Positions 34,601-45,563 of a stretch of DNA of 64,000 nucleotides are shown here, one piece after another. The translations under genes were made by a program, and so were the position numbers. This DNA comes from Bryoerythrophyllum caledonicum (lineage: Eukaryota; Streptophyta; Bryopsida; Pottiales; Pottiaceae): NCBI GenBank assembly GCA_963971425.1, contig OZ020524.1, positions 23,055,022 to 23,119,021 of the forward strand. The letters are read 5' to 3'. The stretch's first letter is position 1. Every line of letters begins with the position of its first letter. The notes beneath the pieces are model-generated. The model saw only the letters and a program-made list of their open reading frames with translations, was not told the origin of the DNA and did not search any database.

Positions 34601-35493
34601 TACATAACAATCTTGACACAATCACATACAACTTTCCTAACATAGAAAAGTGGACTAACAACAATGACATAGACAATGAACTCTCTACAAATTTTTGGAA
34701 AAACCCCATCATCACCGATTCACAAATAACATGCCTTATCAAATTCCGTACCGGTCAATACATGGGAAACGCCCGTAAACAACTCTTCTTTGGAATAGAA
34801 AGATTTCCATCCATAACATGCCCCATATGCCCCTCAACGGACCCCGACACATGGCTACATGTTCTACTCAAATGCCAAAATCACCACATACACTCCCTAA
34901 TTGTTAAAAGACATAACAAAGCGGTATGGGAAGTCCGAAAACTAATCACCTCCTACAATAAATCGAGATGTTTTATACTAATGAATGCCGGTACTTTCAA
35001 TAACAATCCACAAGAAAATACGGTCCCCCCGTGGCTACTCCCATGCTCATGTACGACCCAAAGATGTCATTGCAACGCTAGGCTCAAACCGGACATCCTT
35101 TGTGTCAAAGGTCTACCATACAATGACCCGCCACCCGATAACGTCAACCAAGACTACACCATTCAATTCATTGAATTCACATATTGCAACGATAGATTTT
35201 CCCCGGAAACAATCCAAAACAAAATAGGCAAATACCAACCCCTTATTGACGACATCATCGCCCTTGGATGGAATGTCGACCCCCTAATGGTAATCACATC
35301 CGGCGCTCGGGCCACCACCTTTATCCCATCTATGAAAACTCTAGAAGACACCTTCAAGATACCCATTGAAACAATTAAAACATCCTTTAAAAACATTAAC
35401 ACCATAGCTATCCAACATGCCATGTCCATTCTTCTACATAATCGCAAAATTGAAAACAACCAAGCCCTCCCCGATACACAGGACCCCCCCTAA
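28608..35493 (+). pseudogene. LINE copy 2 ORF2 remnant with two endonuclease domains
   Basis: About 2,290 codons from the Met after the 2A remnant to the TAA at 35493, collinear with copy 1. AP endonuclease 29245-30030 (IQETK, SDHSP; GDFNRD has become DDFNRD). RT 30800-32150 with PGPDRIPNSILKN, VDFKNAFGSIDH and YADD (31650-31661). Unassigned conserved domain 33360-33720 (ITPDKNWYQN, GPFPDSHII). RNase H 34030-34450, where the FTDCINA aspartate is Tyr (34249-34257 region). CCHC about 34815-34900. R2-type nuclease-like domain 35085-35350: KPDIL, IEFTYCNDRF, KIGKYQPL, TSGARA. Stops at 30501, 31731 and 32997 and an extra A in an A-run near 33918 disable it. Confidence 0.85.
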
Positions 35494-35771
35494 ATTCTCC
35501 CCCCGCCTTGATTTTCATGATTAGTTGGTTTTAAGGTTTTTGACTACTTGCCTTGTTTGTGGTTAGCTCGTTGGTTGGTTGCTTGGTTTGTGATTCGTTG
35601 GTTGGTTGGTTGACTTTGGTTTCTTGTTACATAGTGTCTACCCTCGAGAGAGGGAAGTAGTTCCAGCTCACTAATTCCTTGTCCTGTGGGCATGGTCTTA
35701 GTAGTGGAACGAACAAACACTTTATTCACGCCGGCCTCCTCCGGAGACCGGTGTTTTTTTTTTTTTTTTGG
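35494..35771 (+). other. 3' untranslated region, hairpin and T-tail of LINE copy 2
   Basis: Contains a GGTTG/GGTTT-rich stretch (35525-35625), then a block nearly identical to copy 1 (from ACATAGTGTCTAC to CACTTTATTCACG), then a hairpin at about 35730-35753. The stem base CGCCGG/CCGGTG is shared with copy 1, while the upper stem is CTCC/GGAG with a 3-base loop and one mismatch. A T-tract (about 35753-35769) follows. Confidence 0.75.
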
Positions 35772-35780
35772 TAAACTTAT
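35772..35780. repeat. Target-site duplication of LINE copy 2, 3' side
   Basis: TAAACTTAT, identical to 28530-28538. Confidence 0.75.
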
Positions 35781-35782
35781 TC

Positions 35783-35844
35783 ACGAATAGTGTACAAAGG
35801 TAAGTACACTACTAGTGATACTCCACTGAAAGTGGTATTTAGTG
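35783..35844 (+). repeat. Right terminal region of the pogo-like element
   Basis: Ends ...GTATTTAGTG followed by TA. Its inner part (AGTGTAC.AAGGTAAGTACACTA) matches the left end of 58914-59900 in reverse complement, confirming family membership. Confidence 0.7.
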
Positions 35845-35854
35845 TAGTACCAAG

Positions 35855-36155
35855 TTCAACATGACTATCAAAGTTAGACCATGTGTGGTGCAAAATTTTG
35901 ACGCCAAGTGTAGTCAAATTTTGTCAATCCTCTCATCATAGGAAAGAAAATGAACATTTTTCTTCACTTTAAACACTATAATCTCATAATTTGTATGTTC
36001 AAAGTGTATGAAACTTTGTAAACATGTTAGTACTTAAGTCTAAATTAAGATCCTATAGTTCAAATTCAAAATGGCGCTTTTTGTTACATCCTTTATCTTT
36101 TCATCAAAATGGGCACTTTTGAAGTGCAATTTTAAAGTGTAAAGTAGTAGTTAAA
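35855..36155 (+). repeat. Partial copy of the CCCCTAA-family TIR element
   Basis: Matches 54040-54340 in the same orientation: TTAGACC.TGTG..GTGCAAAA, GGAAAGAAAATGAAC, AAAC.CTATAATCT, GTCAAAGTGTATGAAA and AGATCCTA. Neither TIR is present. It directly adjoins the pogo-like element, which probably inserted into it. Confidence 0.65.
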
Positions 36156-36736
36156 ACCTACTAATATACAATGGAACATTTGACGATAGCCACCATACAA
36201 TTTGTTCTATCTACTTTGAGAAGCACAAATGGTAATTTTTTAAATCACTAAGTACAAAGCTAATCAAGTAATAGGTACTTAGTCAAGCCTATGAATTATT
36301 TATGAAATCTATAAGTTATCTTGTTTGTTTTTACTTGAACATTGTTGTAATTCTATGCTGAGTTAGATTTCCCCTTGATTGTTTAAGTCAAACTAAATTA
36401 CATAATATGTAGTATATTTGCATTCTAGCTATTAATTTGCAACCTAAATCTAATTTATTTTGTATTTTTTAATACAAAATGATCTTGAAGACCAAGTAAA
36501 TGATGATTCAATATAGCACCATCTTAATGATCGCATACAATACATGCAATAAAGATATTCACAAAGCACTTGAGAGTTTGACTCGGAGTTGATTAGACAT
36601 TAATGATGTTTGTCAACCCTTGTATGCATAACATTCTATAATGATCTATAATGATTTTGATGATTTTGAATACATAAACAAATATTTTCAATCCATGGTT
36701 AAATTCCAAGTTAGCGCCACATAACTCTTAACCACG
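36156..36736. other. AT-rich intergenic sequence
   Basis: No gene, long repeat or RNA gene recognised. Confidence 0.4.
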
Positions 36737-36741
36737 TAGAG

Positions 36742-36986
36742 TGTCACGACTCCACCCGTAGTGACAGCTTGACTTAGCGGTTACATTACGATTACAGGGA
36801 TAGAATCCTATATAAAGTTAGTAGCAAGAATGTATATCTCATCTGGCATTTTGTAATACTCTGTAATGTTTTCGTTTAATGAATATGATGTCCATTAATT
36901 CAGTTTGCATTCTTCATGTTCTTGAAAGATGACATTGAATGCGATTGCAGTCAGAATGTGAACCGTTCCGTTCTCAGTTCTTGACA
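36742..36986 (+). repeat. 5' LTR of the Ty3 element
   Basis: 245 bp. Opens with an inverted pair TGTCAC/GTGACA (36742-36766) and has a TATATAAA box at about 36809-36816, probably the element promoter. No standard primer-binding site was recognised just after 36986. Confidence 0.95.
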
Positions 36987-37300
36987 TATTGCCAGATCAC
37001 AAAACTGTTCATATTCTGCCGCGATTGCAAGCAGGTTCGGAGATCAGTGGTGATTTTTAAATACTGATCAACTTCAGGTCATGAGTGAAATAGTTTGGTG
37101 AGATTATGCACCTCAGTTTTTTCGTTTTTTTAAATAGAAACAATTCGTCAGCAGTAAGTGGATTGAGATAATGCCGATGCAGTTGTCCTCCGGAGAAATG
37201 GATAATTGCCGGTGGTTTTTCGGAGTGACATTCCGGTTGATTTAATCAGTCATGAAATAAAAAATTGTTCAGTATTCCTGGTGCGGATCAAGGAGAATTA

Positions 37301-40300
37301 ATGGAACCAAGAAACATTCCACCGCCTGAGGAAGCTGCACCGGACTGGGCAGCACTTGTGCAACAGCAGGTACAGAGCGTCCTTCAGGCGGCACTTCCCC
37401 ATGTCATACAGCAAGTTCTTGATCAAACAAGTGTGAGACAATGCCCTGGGTCTCCCCGAAGTTCAAGTCTTGGAGCAGATCGGGGTCTATGAGGTCCTGG
37501 AAGCTATAACCGATTTGAGGAAAGAAGCACAGAATCGAAAGTAGCTCCACCTGATAAATTCTCGGGAAAGAAAGGTATGAAGTTTATCGATGGTTTGCAC
37601 AACTCCGTTTGGTATTTCGTGGAAAACCACGTATGTACCAGTCAGATGCAGATAAAGTTGCATTCGCGCTTTTGTATATGACTGGATCAGCACAGAATTG
37701 GGCCATGCCAATCCTGCAAGCACTTGATGAAGGAAGGGAGCATGATCTGTTGGAGGAATACAGTGCTTTTCGAGAAGCAGTTATTTGCATCTACGGTGAT
37801 CTTGATAGAACATACAACGCTGAGGACCGCATTGGGAAGCTTCGTCAAACGGGAGCAGTGGCAAATTACATCTCTACTTTCAATGAGTATGCAGCTCAAT
37901 TGGATTGGAATGAGTCTAGTTTAGTAGCAAGATTTTGATGTGGACTGAAAGATGAAATACTGGATTCAGTAGCCACTGCAGAGACACAGCCACGCAGGTT
38001 ACATGAATGGATGGCGATGTCATCCCGCATTGATGAACGTCTCTGGAGTAGGAAGCAAACTCATCGATTACCAAGTGAGTCTTCCAATTTGAGAAACTTG
38101 AGTTTTAGTTCTCGTATCCTACCTGTGAGGCCCTCATCAGACCCGGTGAACTCGGATCCAGTACCCATGGAACTTGGGGCAGTTCGAGGACCACCAGCGT
38201 TGGCAAAGAATGCAGCAGAAAGACTTGAATATCAACGTCAAGGTCGTTGCTAGGGATGTGGAGAGTTGGGGCATATACGATCCAAATGTCCTACCAATCC
38301 ATCCCGGCCATTATCTCTTGCAGCAACTACAGAATCGGAAGGTGCGGTCTCGGGAAAAGGCATAGCCCGGGACTGAATCTAGAAATTCAGTACCCGGGCA
38401 CAGTTCAAACTGCTGCAGCCACGTTTTTATTATCAGGCGGTGAATTAAAGCTGGACAACCAGTTTGATGAAAGGAAAAAAACTCATGAAAAAGGAATGGA
38501 TTCTTTATATTTACGATCCACGGATCTAGGTGCTCATTTAACTTTGCATGCTATAATTAACTCATGTAAGGCTCTCATATTAATCGATTCAGGAGCTACC
38601 GATGTAATCATGCACCCTAAATTCGTGGAAACATGCAACGCGGTTATACACCTCAAGGATAATCCCAGAGAAGTTCGGGTAATTGATGGCCGTGTAATTG
38701 ATTCTGGTTTGATTACTCATCAAGCTCAAGTTGAGTTATTCATTCGGAATCACCACGAGATGTTACTGGCAGAGATCACTAACACCGGCCACTATGACTG
38801 CATACTTGGAATGCCATGGTTAGTCCGCCATGATCCGACCATCTGCTGGTCACAACGACAAGTTACATTGGCTTCTTCGTTTTGCCAGAAGCATTGTTTC
38901 AACGATAAGTTTTACGAAGCGGGGTTACTGGACTGGGATGAAACAAACAATCACTCAGATAATGGCAAAGAAAACGAGAAAATGGACGACTCAGGTCCAC
39001 AGGGATTGCAACCGGCGGGACCCTTGTTTTCAATCAACCAATTTCAGGATTCCGTACCAGGTCAGAAGGCAACTACGCGATTTCACGAATCGCAAGATTC
39101 GAGACAATCCACTGACACACAAACTTCGGAATTGAAGAAAAATTCGGACAGTAACGACACTGGTCCAGAACTTTCTTCGAATTTTTCGCCGGTTGTTATT
39201 TCAGCTGCAGCGTTTCAACTGTCGGCTACCGATGCCGATCTATACGTGCTGGAGGTCTCGGAATGTACAGCTGAAATTACGAATTCAATTCCGTCTGAAT
39301 ACACTGATTTAAAAGGAGCTTTCAGTGAAACTGCATCTAATGAATTACCAAATCACAGCATCGCAGACATGAAAATTAAACTGAAAGATGGACAGGAACC
39401 ACGGAACACTGGATTACGACCTATGTCTCCAAGGGAATTAGAGGAGCTGCGCAAATATTTAGAAGAGAATTTGGGCAAAGGATGGATTCGCAGATCTAAA
39501 TCTCCGATTTCTGCACCCATTGTCTTCGCTCGCAAGAAAGATGGTTCTATCAGAGTCTGCATAGACTACCGTAATTTGAATGCAGTTACCATAAAAAATA
39601 GATATCCTCTCCCACTTATTCCCGAGCTCACTGATCGCTTGGTGGGAGCCAAAATATTCACAAAGCTTGATATTCGACAAGCATATCATCGTGTTCGCAT
39701 GGCTCCTGGTTATGAATACAAAACAACTTTTAAGACCCGATATGGTCTCTTTGAATATCTGGTCATGCCTTTAGGCTTGACAAATGCTCCTGCGCAATTT
39801 CAATCTCACATGCAACATGTTTTTGGTGACCTCCTTGATCTATCTGTGGTCATCTATTTGGACGATATTTTGATTTTTTCGAAGACTATGGATGAACACT
39901 GCAGAGTTGTGCGACAAGTACTCCAACGGCTGCAGGACCACGGACTTTATGCAAAAGAATCGAAATGTGAGTTTCATCGAACTTCGGTGGAATTTTTGGG
40001 AATGATAGTTTCTTCAAATGGGCTTGAAATGTGTCGTGATAAAATTCAAACAATCAAGGATTGGCCCATACCATAATCAGTAAAGGAAGTTCAAGCTTTC
40101 CTCGGCTTTGCAAATTTTTATAGACGGTTTATTCTTGATTATTCACGAGTTGCATTGCCACTTATAGCGTTGAGAAAGAAAGGTCAGGTTTTCGTTTGGA
40201 CACCTCACGCAGATGATGCTTTCAAGAAACTTCAGTTCATGTTTATACAGACACCCATATTAATACATCCCAATTTCGAGAATCCCTTTATAGTGGAAAC

Positions 40301-42254
40301 TGATGCTTCCGACATGGCCACTGCGGCGATTCTCTCACAATACGGCACAGATGGGTATTTGCATCCATGTGCATACAGAAGCTCAAAAATGACTCCTGCT
40401 GAACAAAACTACGACATCTACGACAAAGAATTACCTAGTGTGGTTCTTGCTTTCCAAGACTGGAGGGTATACTTGGAAGGTTCCCCACATACCATCAACG
40501 TCATATCAGACCACAAGAATTTGGAATCTTTTCTTACAACAAAACAGCTCAACCGACGCCAGGCAAGATGGTCTGAATTTTTATCCACGTTTTATTTCCA
40601 AATTCAGCATCGGCCTGGATCATTAAATGGGCGGGCAGATGCCCTGTCAAGACGAGTGGACCTGATAGATGGCCGAAGTTCACTCGCTCGTCCCCTTCTA
40701 CGACTGGCCGCACTCGAATCTTGTCCACCTGTATGGACAGATGATCGCATACTTAAAAAAATTCAAATTGATGTAAAAGAAGATTTTGTCCTTCAACCTT
40801 TGTTGGATCTCTTGCGTAAAGATGCACACCAGCTCTCAGCAGACATTCGACGTCGACTACAGCCATATAGTTACAACAATGATATTCTTTGGTTCCATGA
40901 TCGCATCTATGTCCCGGATGATGCAGAACTTTATAGACAAATCCTTCGATCTAGACATGACGCTCCTGCAGCTGGACACTAGGGGCGTGCTAAAACTTTG
41001 GAATTGGTCAGTCGTAATTTTTACTGGCCAACACTCAGACGATATGTAAATCGTTACGTCGACGGGTGTGATGTTTGCCAAAGGTCCAAACCTGTGCATC
41101 ATGCTCGCTATGGGCTCCTTCAACCCATCCCAGCTGCTCACGCTCCTTGGAAACGCATATCTGCCGATTTTATAGTAAAGCTTCCCATTAGCAGTGGGTA
41201 TGATTCCATCATGGTGGTAATTGATAAAAATACCAAGCTCGGTCATTTCATTCCAACCAGTGAGACAATTACTTCACAGAAAATGGCTTCACTTTATTTG
41301 CATAACATTTGGAAGTACCACGGTACACCGGAAGAAGTTATATCAGACAGAGGTCCAGTATTCGTATCAAAATTTATGAGAAGATTATCAGAATTATTGT
41401 GTATCAAGCCATCTCCCACCACTGCTTTTCATCCCCAATCAGATGGGCAAACGGTACGGGTTAATCAGGTTTTCGAACAGTATTTACGTATGTTCACCAC
41501 AAGACGTCAGAATGATTGGGCGGATCTCCTTCCGATGGCTGAATTTGTATATAATAATGCATTTCATTCTGCTACGGGATTCTCGCCGTTTTACGCGACA
41601 TATGGCTACCATCCATCCTTTTCATTTACGACACCGTCTGCATCCACAGTCCTAGTTGCCGAAGATCAAGTCCGATATTTGCAGGAAATTCACGAGGAAG
41701 TCAAGACTATGATACAACTTGCTGGTGAACAGGCTAAACACAACTACGGCAAAGGCGCGCAACTTCCGCCAGCTTTCCAAGTCGGCGAGAGGGTTCTACT
41801 TCGACATGACAATATTCCCACAGATTCTCCATCTCCAAAGTTAACAACGAAATTTTTGGGTCCATTTCCCATAATTTCGAAACTTTCAGACGTAGTCTAT
41901 CGCCTTAAACTTCCTAGTTCATTACGAATTCACGATGTATTCCATGTATCACTCCTGGAACGATATTCTGAAGACACCATTGCTGGGCGACGGACCACAA
42001 TTCCACCGCCTATTGTTACTCCGGATGGGGATCTGGAATACGAGGTGCAGGAAGTCCTGGATTCCAGACTATTTGGACGCTGGAAAAAACTTCAGTACTT
42101 AGTTTCCTGGAAAGGATACGGTGTGGAGGAAAATTCATGGGAACCTGCAGTGAATCTTGAGAACGCCCCAGGCCCTGTGGCAATGTTTCACAAGTTACAT
42201 CCTCAAGCACCCAGAACGTTAAAAAGGGAGGTAATGTCACGACTCCACCCGTAG
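37301..42254 (+). pseudogene. Ty3 gag-pol remnant
   Basis: Gag starts at the ATG at 37301. A stop at about 37490 and a frameshift near 37575 break its N-terminal part. The main gag domain (37609-37938) ends in TGA, and the CCHC knuckle near 38245-38300 (C-x2-C-x4-H-x4-C) is interrupted by TAG. Pol has protease DSGA (near 38587), RT with YLDD (near 39857), RNase H (VETDAS), integrase and chromodomain (about 42020-42210, EVQEVLDSR...YLVSWKGYG..ENSWEP). Further stops lie at 40074-40076 and 40980-40982. In the integrase the catalytic Glu of the usual DGQTERVNQ motif is Val (DGQTVRVNQ, near 41450). The terminal TAG (42252-42254) lies inside the 3' LTR. At least five separate lesions make it inactive. 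Confidence 0.9.
42221..42231 (+). other. Polypurine tract of the Ty3 element
   Basis: AAAAAGGGAGG directly precedes the 3' LTR and is the expected primer for plus-strand DNA synthesis. Confidence 0.75.
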
Positions 42255-42474
42255 TGACAGCTGGACTTAGCGGTTACATTATGGTTACAGGGATAGAATC
42301 CTATATAAAGTTAGTAGCAAGAATGTATTCCTCATCTGGCATTTTGTAATACTCTGTAATATTTTCGTTTAATGAATATGATGTCCATCAGTTTGCATTC
42401 TTCATGTTCTTGAAAGATGACATTGAATGCGATTGCAGTCAGAATGTGAACCGTTCCGTTCTCAGTTCTTGACA
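42235..42474 (+). repeat. 3' LTR of the Ty3 element
   Basis: 240 bp, about 97 percent identical to the 5' LTR; lacks a 5-bp TTAAT-type segment present there. Supplies the end of the pol frame. Confidence 0.95.
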
Positions 42475-42707
42475 TAGAGCCTACTAGGCCCTAAAAGAGT
42501 CAATTTTGGTGCTCTGGGTGTTGTAACTTTTTCCATCATTGGTTGTTCTCATCACGGTCTTCAAGATGCACTTTGAGCTCCGTGGGAGCTTTTCAACCCA
42601 TCAACCTGATCTCCAATCGATATAGGCATTGGCGACTACAATGATTTCCCTGAAGTGGGGTCGCAATGAAATGTAAGGTAAGGCCCCCCAAAACCGACAA
42701 GTTAAGG

Positions 42708-42990
42708 AATGTGCATATAAGAAGAGAAGAGAAAATTATACTTTTATTTTTTAGTGATAGCCAATAGAACTACAATTCCAACCCAAGTGATTTCATATTT
42801 TTTTCAATGAAAACTGAATTAATTATGAATTTTCAAAGTGTGCACTCATGTTTAGTGGGTGGCCAGCAATAGGTACCCTCCACAACCAACGACCAAAAGT
42901 AAGGGTCTTGACTAATAGAAAACCTCCATTTGGAGCTGAGTTGGTGGTAATGGGATGGAAGAGGGTTGGATATACCCCAATTTTACAGGC
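42708..42990 (+). repeat. Dispersed repeat, copy 2 (partner of 1823-2100)
   Basis: Diverged copy of the segment found in MED31 intron 4, same orientation. No ORF; lies between the Ty3 element and the E2 gene promoter. Confidence 0.7.
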
Positions 42991-42999
42991 GTTGACTAT

Positions 43000-43687
43000 G
43001 GGTTTTTGTTGGTTATGGGGGGCTTACCTTAGATGGTGTTCAACATAATCCAATATGCTCGTAGATTCTCCCAAGGCCTCATGGTCCACTTAGGCGTTTA
43101 AGGGTTAACCTTCAAACATATCTCTAGTAATCAATCAAATCAACGGCAGAGGAACTAAAATTCCTCCACACACCCCAATACAAACTGACCCAACTTAGTA
43201 CCATGACACCAAACTCCATTGGCACAGAATTGAGCGTTGGATGTAAGCCATGTCTTGGTGGGCCCCACCCACAACGAAACCAAACGCAAAGCCTCGTACT
43301 ACGCTCCCCGTCCACCGCCGTCCCTCTCTCGTCCAAATCGCGCCTCCTCTCCGTTACCGCCACCGACGCCTCGTCCACCCCTCGTCGTCTCCCTTCTCAC
43401 TCTCGTCGTCCTCTCCGTTCATAGTTCCGGTTCGCAGGCGCACCTATGCCTTGTTGCGCTTTCCTCCGCCATCGCCATCGTCATCGCCATCGCCATCGTC
43501 ATCGCCATCGCCAAGCTCGTTCTCTCTCGCCTCCATCTTAACCACCGCCACTTTCGCATCCGCACACGCACTCTCTCTCATCGACTCCTGGCTCTCTCAC
43601 GGATTCACGGTCGGTGGAGCGGAAGGGAGGAGGGAGAGAGGCCGGGAGGGACCACTCAAGTGCATTGGCAACCGGAAGCTCGCAGTC
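43000..43687 (+). other. Promoter and leader region of the E2 gene
   Basis: Strongly C/T-rich from about 43300, ending in a hexanucleotide repeat of CATCGC/CATCGT units at about 43469-43515 that probably lies in the 5' untranslated leader. Open frames of 160-185 codons across this stretch result from its composition and end in non-homologous sequence past the splice donor at 43739, so they are not called as genes. Confidence 0.5.
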
Positions 43688-45563
43688 ATGTCGTCGGCCG
43701 CGACCGCCAACACCAACCTGCCTAGGCGGATCATCAAGGTAGCGTCCTCGCCCGGGCTGCGCTCAAATTGGTGGAGGATTCTGGTTTTTAGGTTTAGCGG
43801 GATTTGAGGTTTGGCGGATCTCTGGGGAGAGGATGGTGGTTGCCGTGTTTTTTTTTGTTCTTGTTGAGATTTGGTTTCGTGACGAGGTTTGATCTGGCTC
43901 CGTGGCTTGTGAGATTGTCATGCGAGGGTTAGGTCTAGTGTGGATCGATTTTGACGTTGTGGAGGTTGGCTGTGTTCAGGAAACACAGCGGTTGCTGAGC
44001 GAGCCAGGTACGGGTCGAGTTCGATGAATTGTAGTTTGATGAGCTGGAGCTCGGAAATGGATTTGGAATGCGTGTAATGTCAGTGTTTTTTTTTTTTTTT
44101 TTTTCCTGCGAGCTCAGCTGTTGTGGTTGCTTGTTGTCTTTGTGATTTCAGCTCCTGGGATCAGTGCGTCCCCGTCCGAGGAGAATTTGCGGTACTTCAA
44201 TGTCATGATCTTGGGGCCTTCCCAGTCGCCTTACGAAGGTAATATGCGGTTTAGGTTTGTTCTTGTCTGAATCCGTTTCTGTTTGTGTTTGGTCCGTCTG
44301 ATTGGTTCTCTGAATTCAGGTGGCGTGTTTAAGCTGGAGTTGTTCTTACCAGAGGAGTATCCGATGGCTGCACCTAAGGTGAGGAAACGGAACTTTGAAG
44401 TTTGCCGTGATCTCTGTTGTAAGCGAGGCTTGAATGTTGCATATTAATAGAGCTGTGTTTCTGGTACGTCGACACCCACACATTAGTGCGGGTTTTCTAC
44501 ATTTTTTGTAGTATATTTTGAAGTCTTGTACTTCAGAATTTTACGGATTGCGTGTTTGTTCCGGATCGCGTGATCCGCGTGTTCAGTTGCGAATTTTGCT
44601 TTGATCTCGTTTTCTTTCTTCTTGAAAGATGGAGTGCTACCTTTACTGACATTATTTGCATTTGGGCACGGGATCTTTTGTAGGTTCGGTTCTTGACGAA
44701 GATATACCATCCCAACATCGATAAGGTGAGGCACTGTTCTTATTCTCGGTCACGTTATTCAAGCTTTGGTGTCAGTTTGAGAAGACAGTTGTATTGAGGG
44801 AAATGTCTTGTGAACGCCTAATTTTTCAGTTTGATAAAAGTGGCAATTTTGTGGCTACTTCATCTCATTGTTTCCATGCTGTAATGTTTCTCAGCTGGGG
44901 CGTATCTGCCTGGATATCCTTAAAGATAAATGGAGCCCTGCTCTTCAGATTCGCACTGTCCTACTCAGGTTTGAATAAATCTTGTGCCGCTTGACATAGT
45001 AATCTTGTGAAAGTACCCGTTACGTCAACGTTTTGAGAATCTTCGTTTGACCCGTTTGGATTCTTGAGCTCGCCCCAGAGTCGTCAATGATTCGAGATCA
45101 ACAAAGTGTATGCTTTCAACACAATTTACATGGAAAGCCTTTGTCTTAAAAATTATCGTTTTTGGTGGTGCTCACCAGCATTCAGGCTCTGTTGAGTGCG
45201 CCTAACCCCGACGATCCCCTTGCCGAGAATGTTGCCAAACATTGGAAATCGAACGAAGTGGAGGCTGTCGAGACTGGTGAGTGCATAATTTTCTCTGATA
45301 GATGTAATAAGGTCATTCAAAGTGAACATGTTTTGTCGTGTGTAATATTTTAATGTGCGAACTTATGAAATAGAAAATACAATGGTTTGCATCCTTTAAC
45401 TATCAATTTTTGGTCATGGTGATCGTCACAGTGGGTTTCCTTCCGTTTTATGCAACTACTGGTTGCATTTTTTTGGAAAATGAAATTGCTGATTACTTTG
45501 GGTTTGTGTCCATCTCTGGGAGCAGCTAAGGAGTGGACTCGGTTATATGCGAGCGGCGCCTGA
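43688..45563 (+). CDS. Ubiquitin-conjugating enzyme E2, Ubc13 type (UBC35/36-like)
   Basis: Carries ubiquitin as a thioester and, together with a Uev partner, builds Lys63-linked chains in DNA-damage tolerance and signalling. Eight exons: 43688-43738, 43980-44007, 44152-44238, 44320-44378, 44684-44725, 44895-44968, 45179-45276, 45526-45563, all in phase, giving 158 aa. The whole UBC fold is present: [68 protein letters not shown], and the active-site stretch [21 protein letters not shown] with Cys94. It ends [12 protein letters not shown], the usual C-terminus of plant UBC35/36. The N-terminus is a few residues longer (MSSAATANT) than the Arabidopsis form as I know it. No lesions. Expected to be constitutive. 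Confidence 0.96.

Larger units (their letters stand above)
28539..35771 (+). mobile_element. Dualen-like LINE, copy 2, 5'-truncated
   Basis: Same family as copy 1, here on the plus strand. It starts within the 2A-coding region and ends in a hairpin plus an 18-T tract, flanked by a 9-bp target duplication. 5' truncation is typical of target-primed reverse transcription that stops early. About 7.2 kb remain, covering nearly all of ORF2 and the 3' untranslated region. It inserted about 64 bp inside the right end of the pogo-like element. Confidence 0.85.
13091..35844 (-). mobile_element. Pogo-like DNA transposon split by two LINE insertions
   Basis: Terminal inverted repeats CACTAAAT.../...ATTTAGTG are flanked by TA on both sides (13089-13090 and 35845-35846), the target preference of Tc1/mariner/pogo elements. 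The left end (13091-13215) closely matches the right end of 58914-59900 in reverse. Between the ends lie a minisatellite (13300-13864 and 26305-26585), a decayed DDE transposase gene on the minus strand (26594-27760), LINE copy 1 (13877-26292) and LINE copy 2 (28539-35771). Removing the LINEs and one copy of each target duplication leaves about 3.1 kb, a reasonable size for this class. The element is dead because its transposase carries several stops. Confidence 0.75.
36742..42474 (+). mobile_element. Ty3/gypsy chromovirus-type LTR retrotransposon
   Basis: Complete but decayed element: two LTRs (36742-36986 and 42235-42474) beginning TGTCACGACTCC and ending TTCTTGACA, inside a perfect 5-bp target duplication TAGAG (36737-36741 and 42475-42479). 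The LTRs differ by about six substitutions and one 5-bp gap. The internal region has gag, protease, RT, RNase H, integrase and a C-terminal chromodomain, the order of chromoviruses, whose chromodomain directs integration to marked chromatin. Length 5.73 kb is usual for the group. Confidence 0.95.

Noticed and set aside
43250-43807. A 185-codon open frame overlapping exon 1 of the E2 gene
   Set aside because: Coding for Ser/Pro/Arg-rich low complexity driven by the CT-rich leader and hexanucleotide array; exon 1 of the E2 is in another frame.
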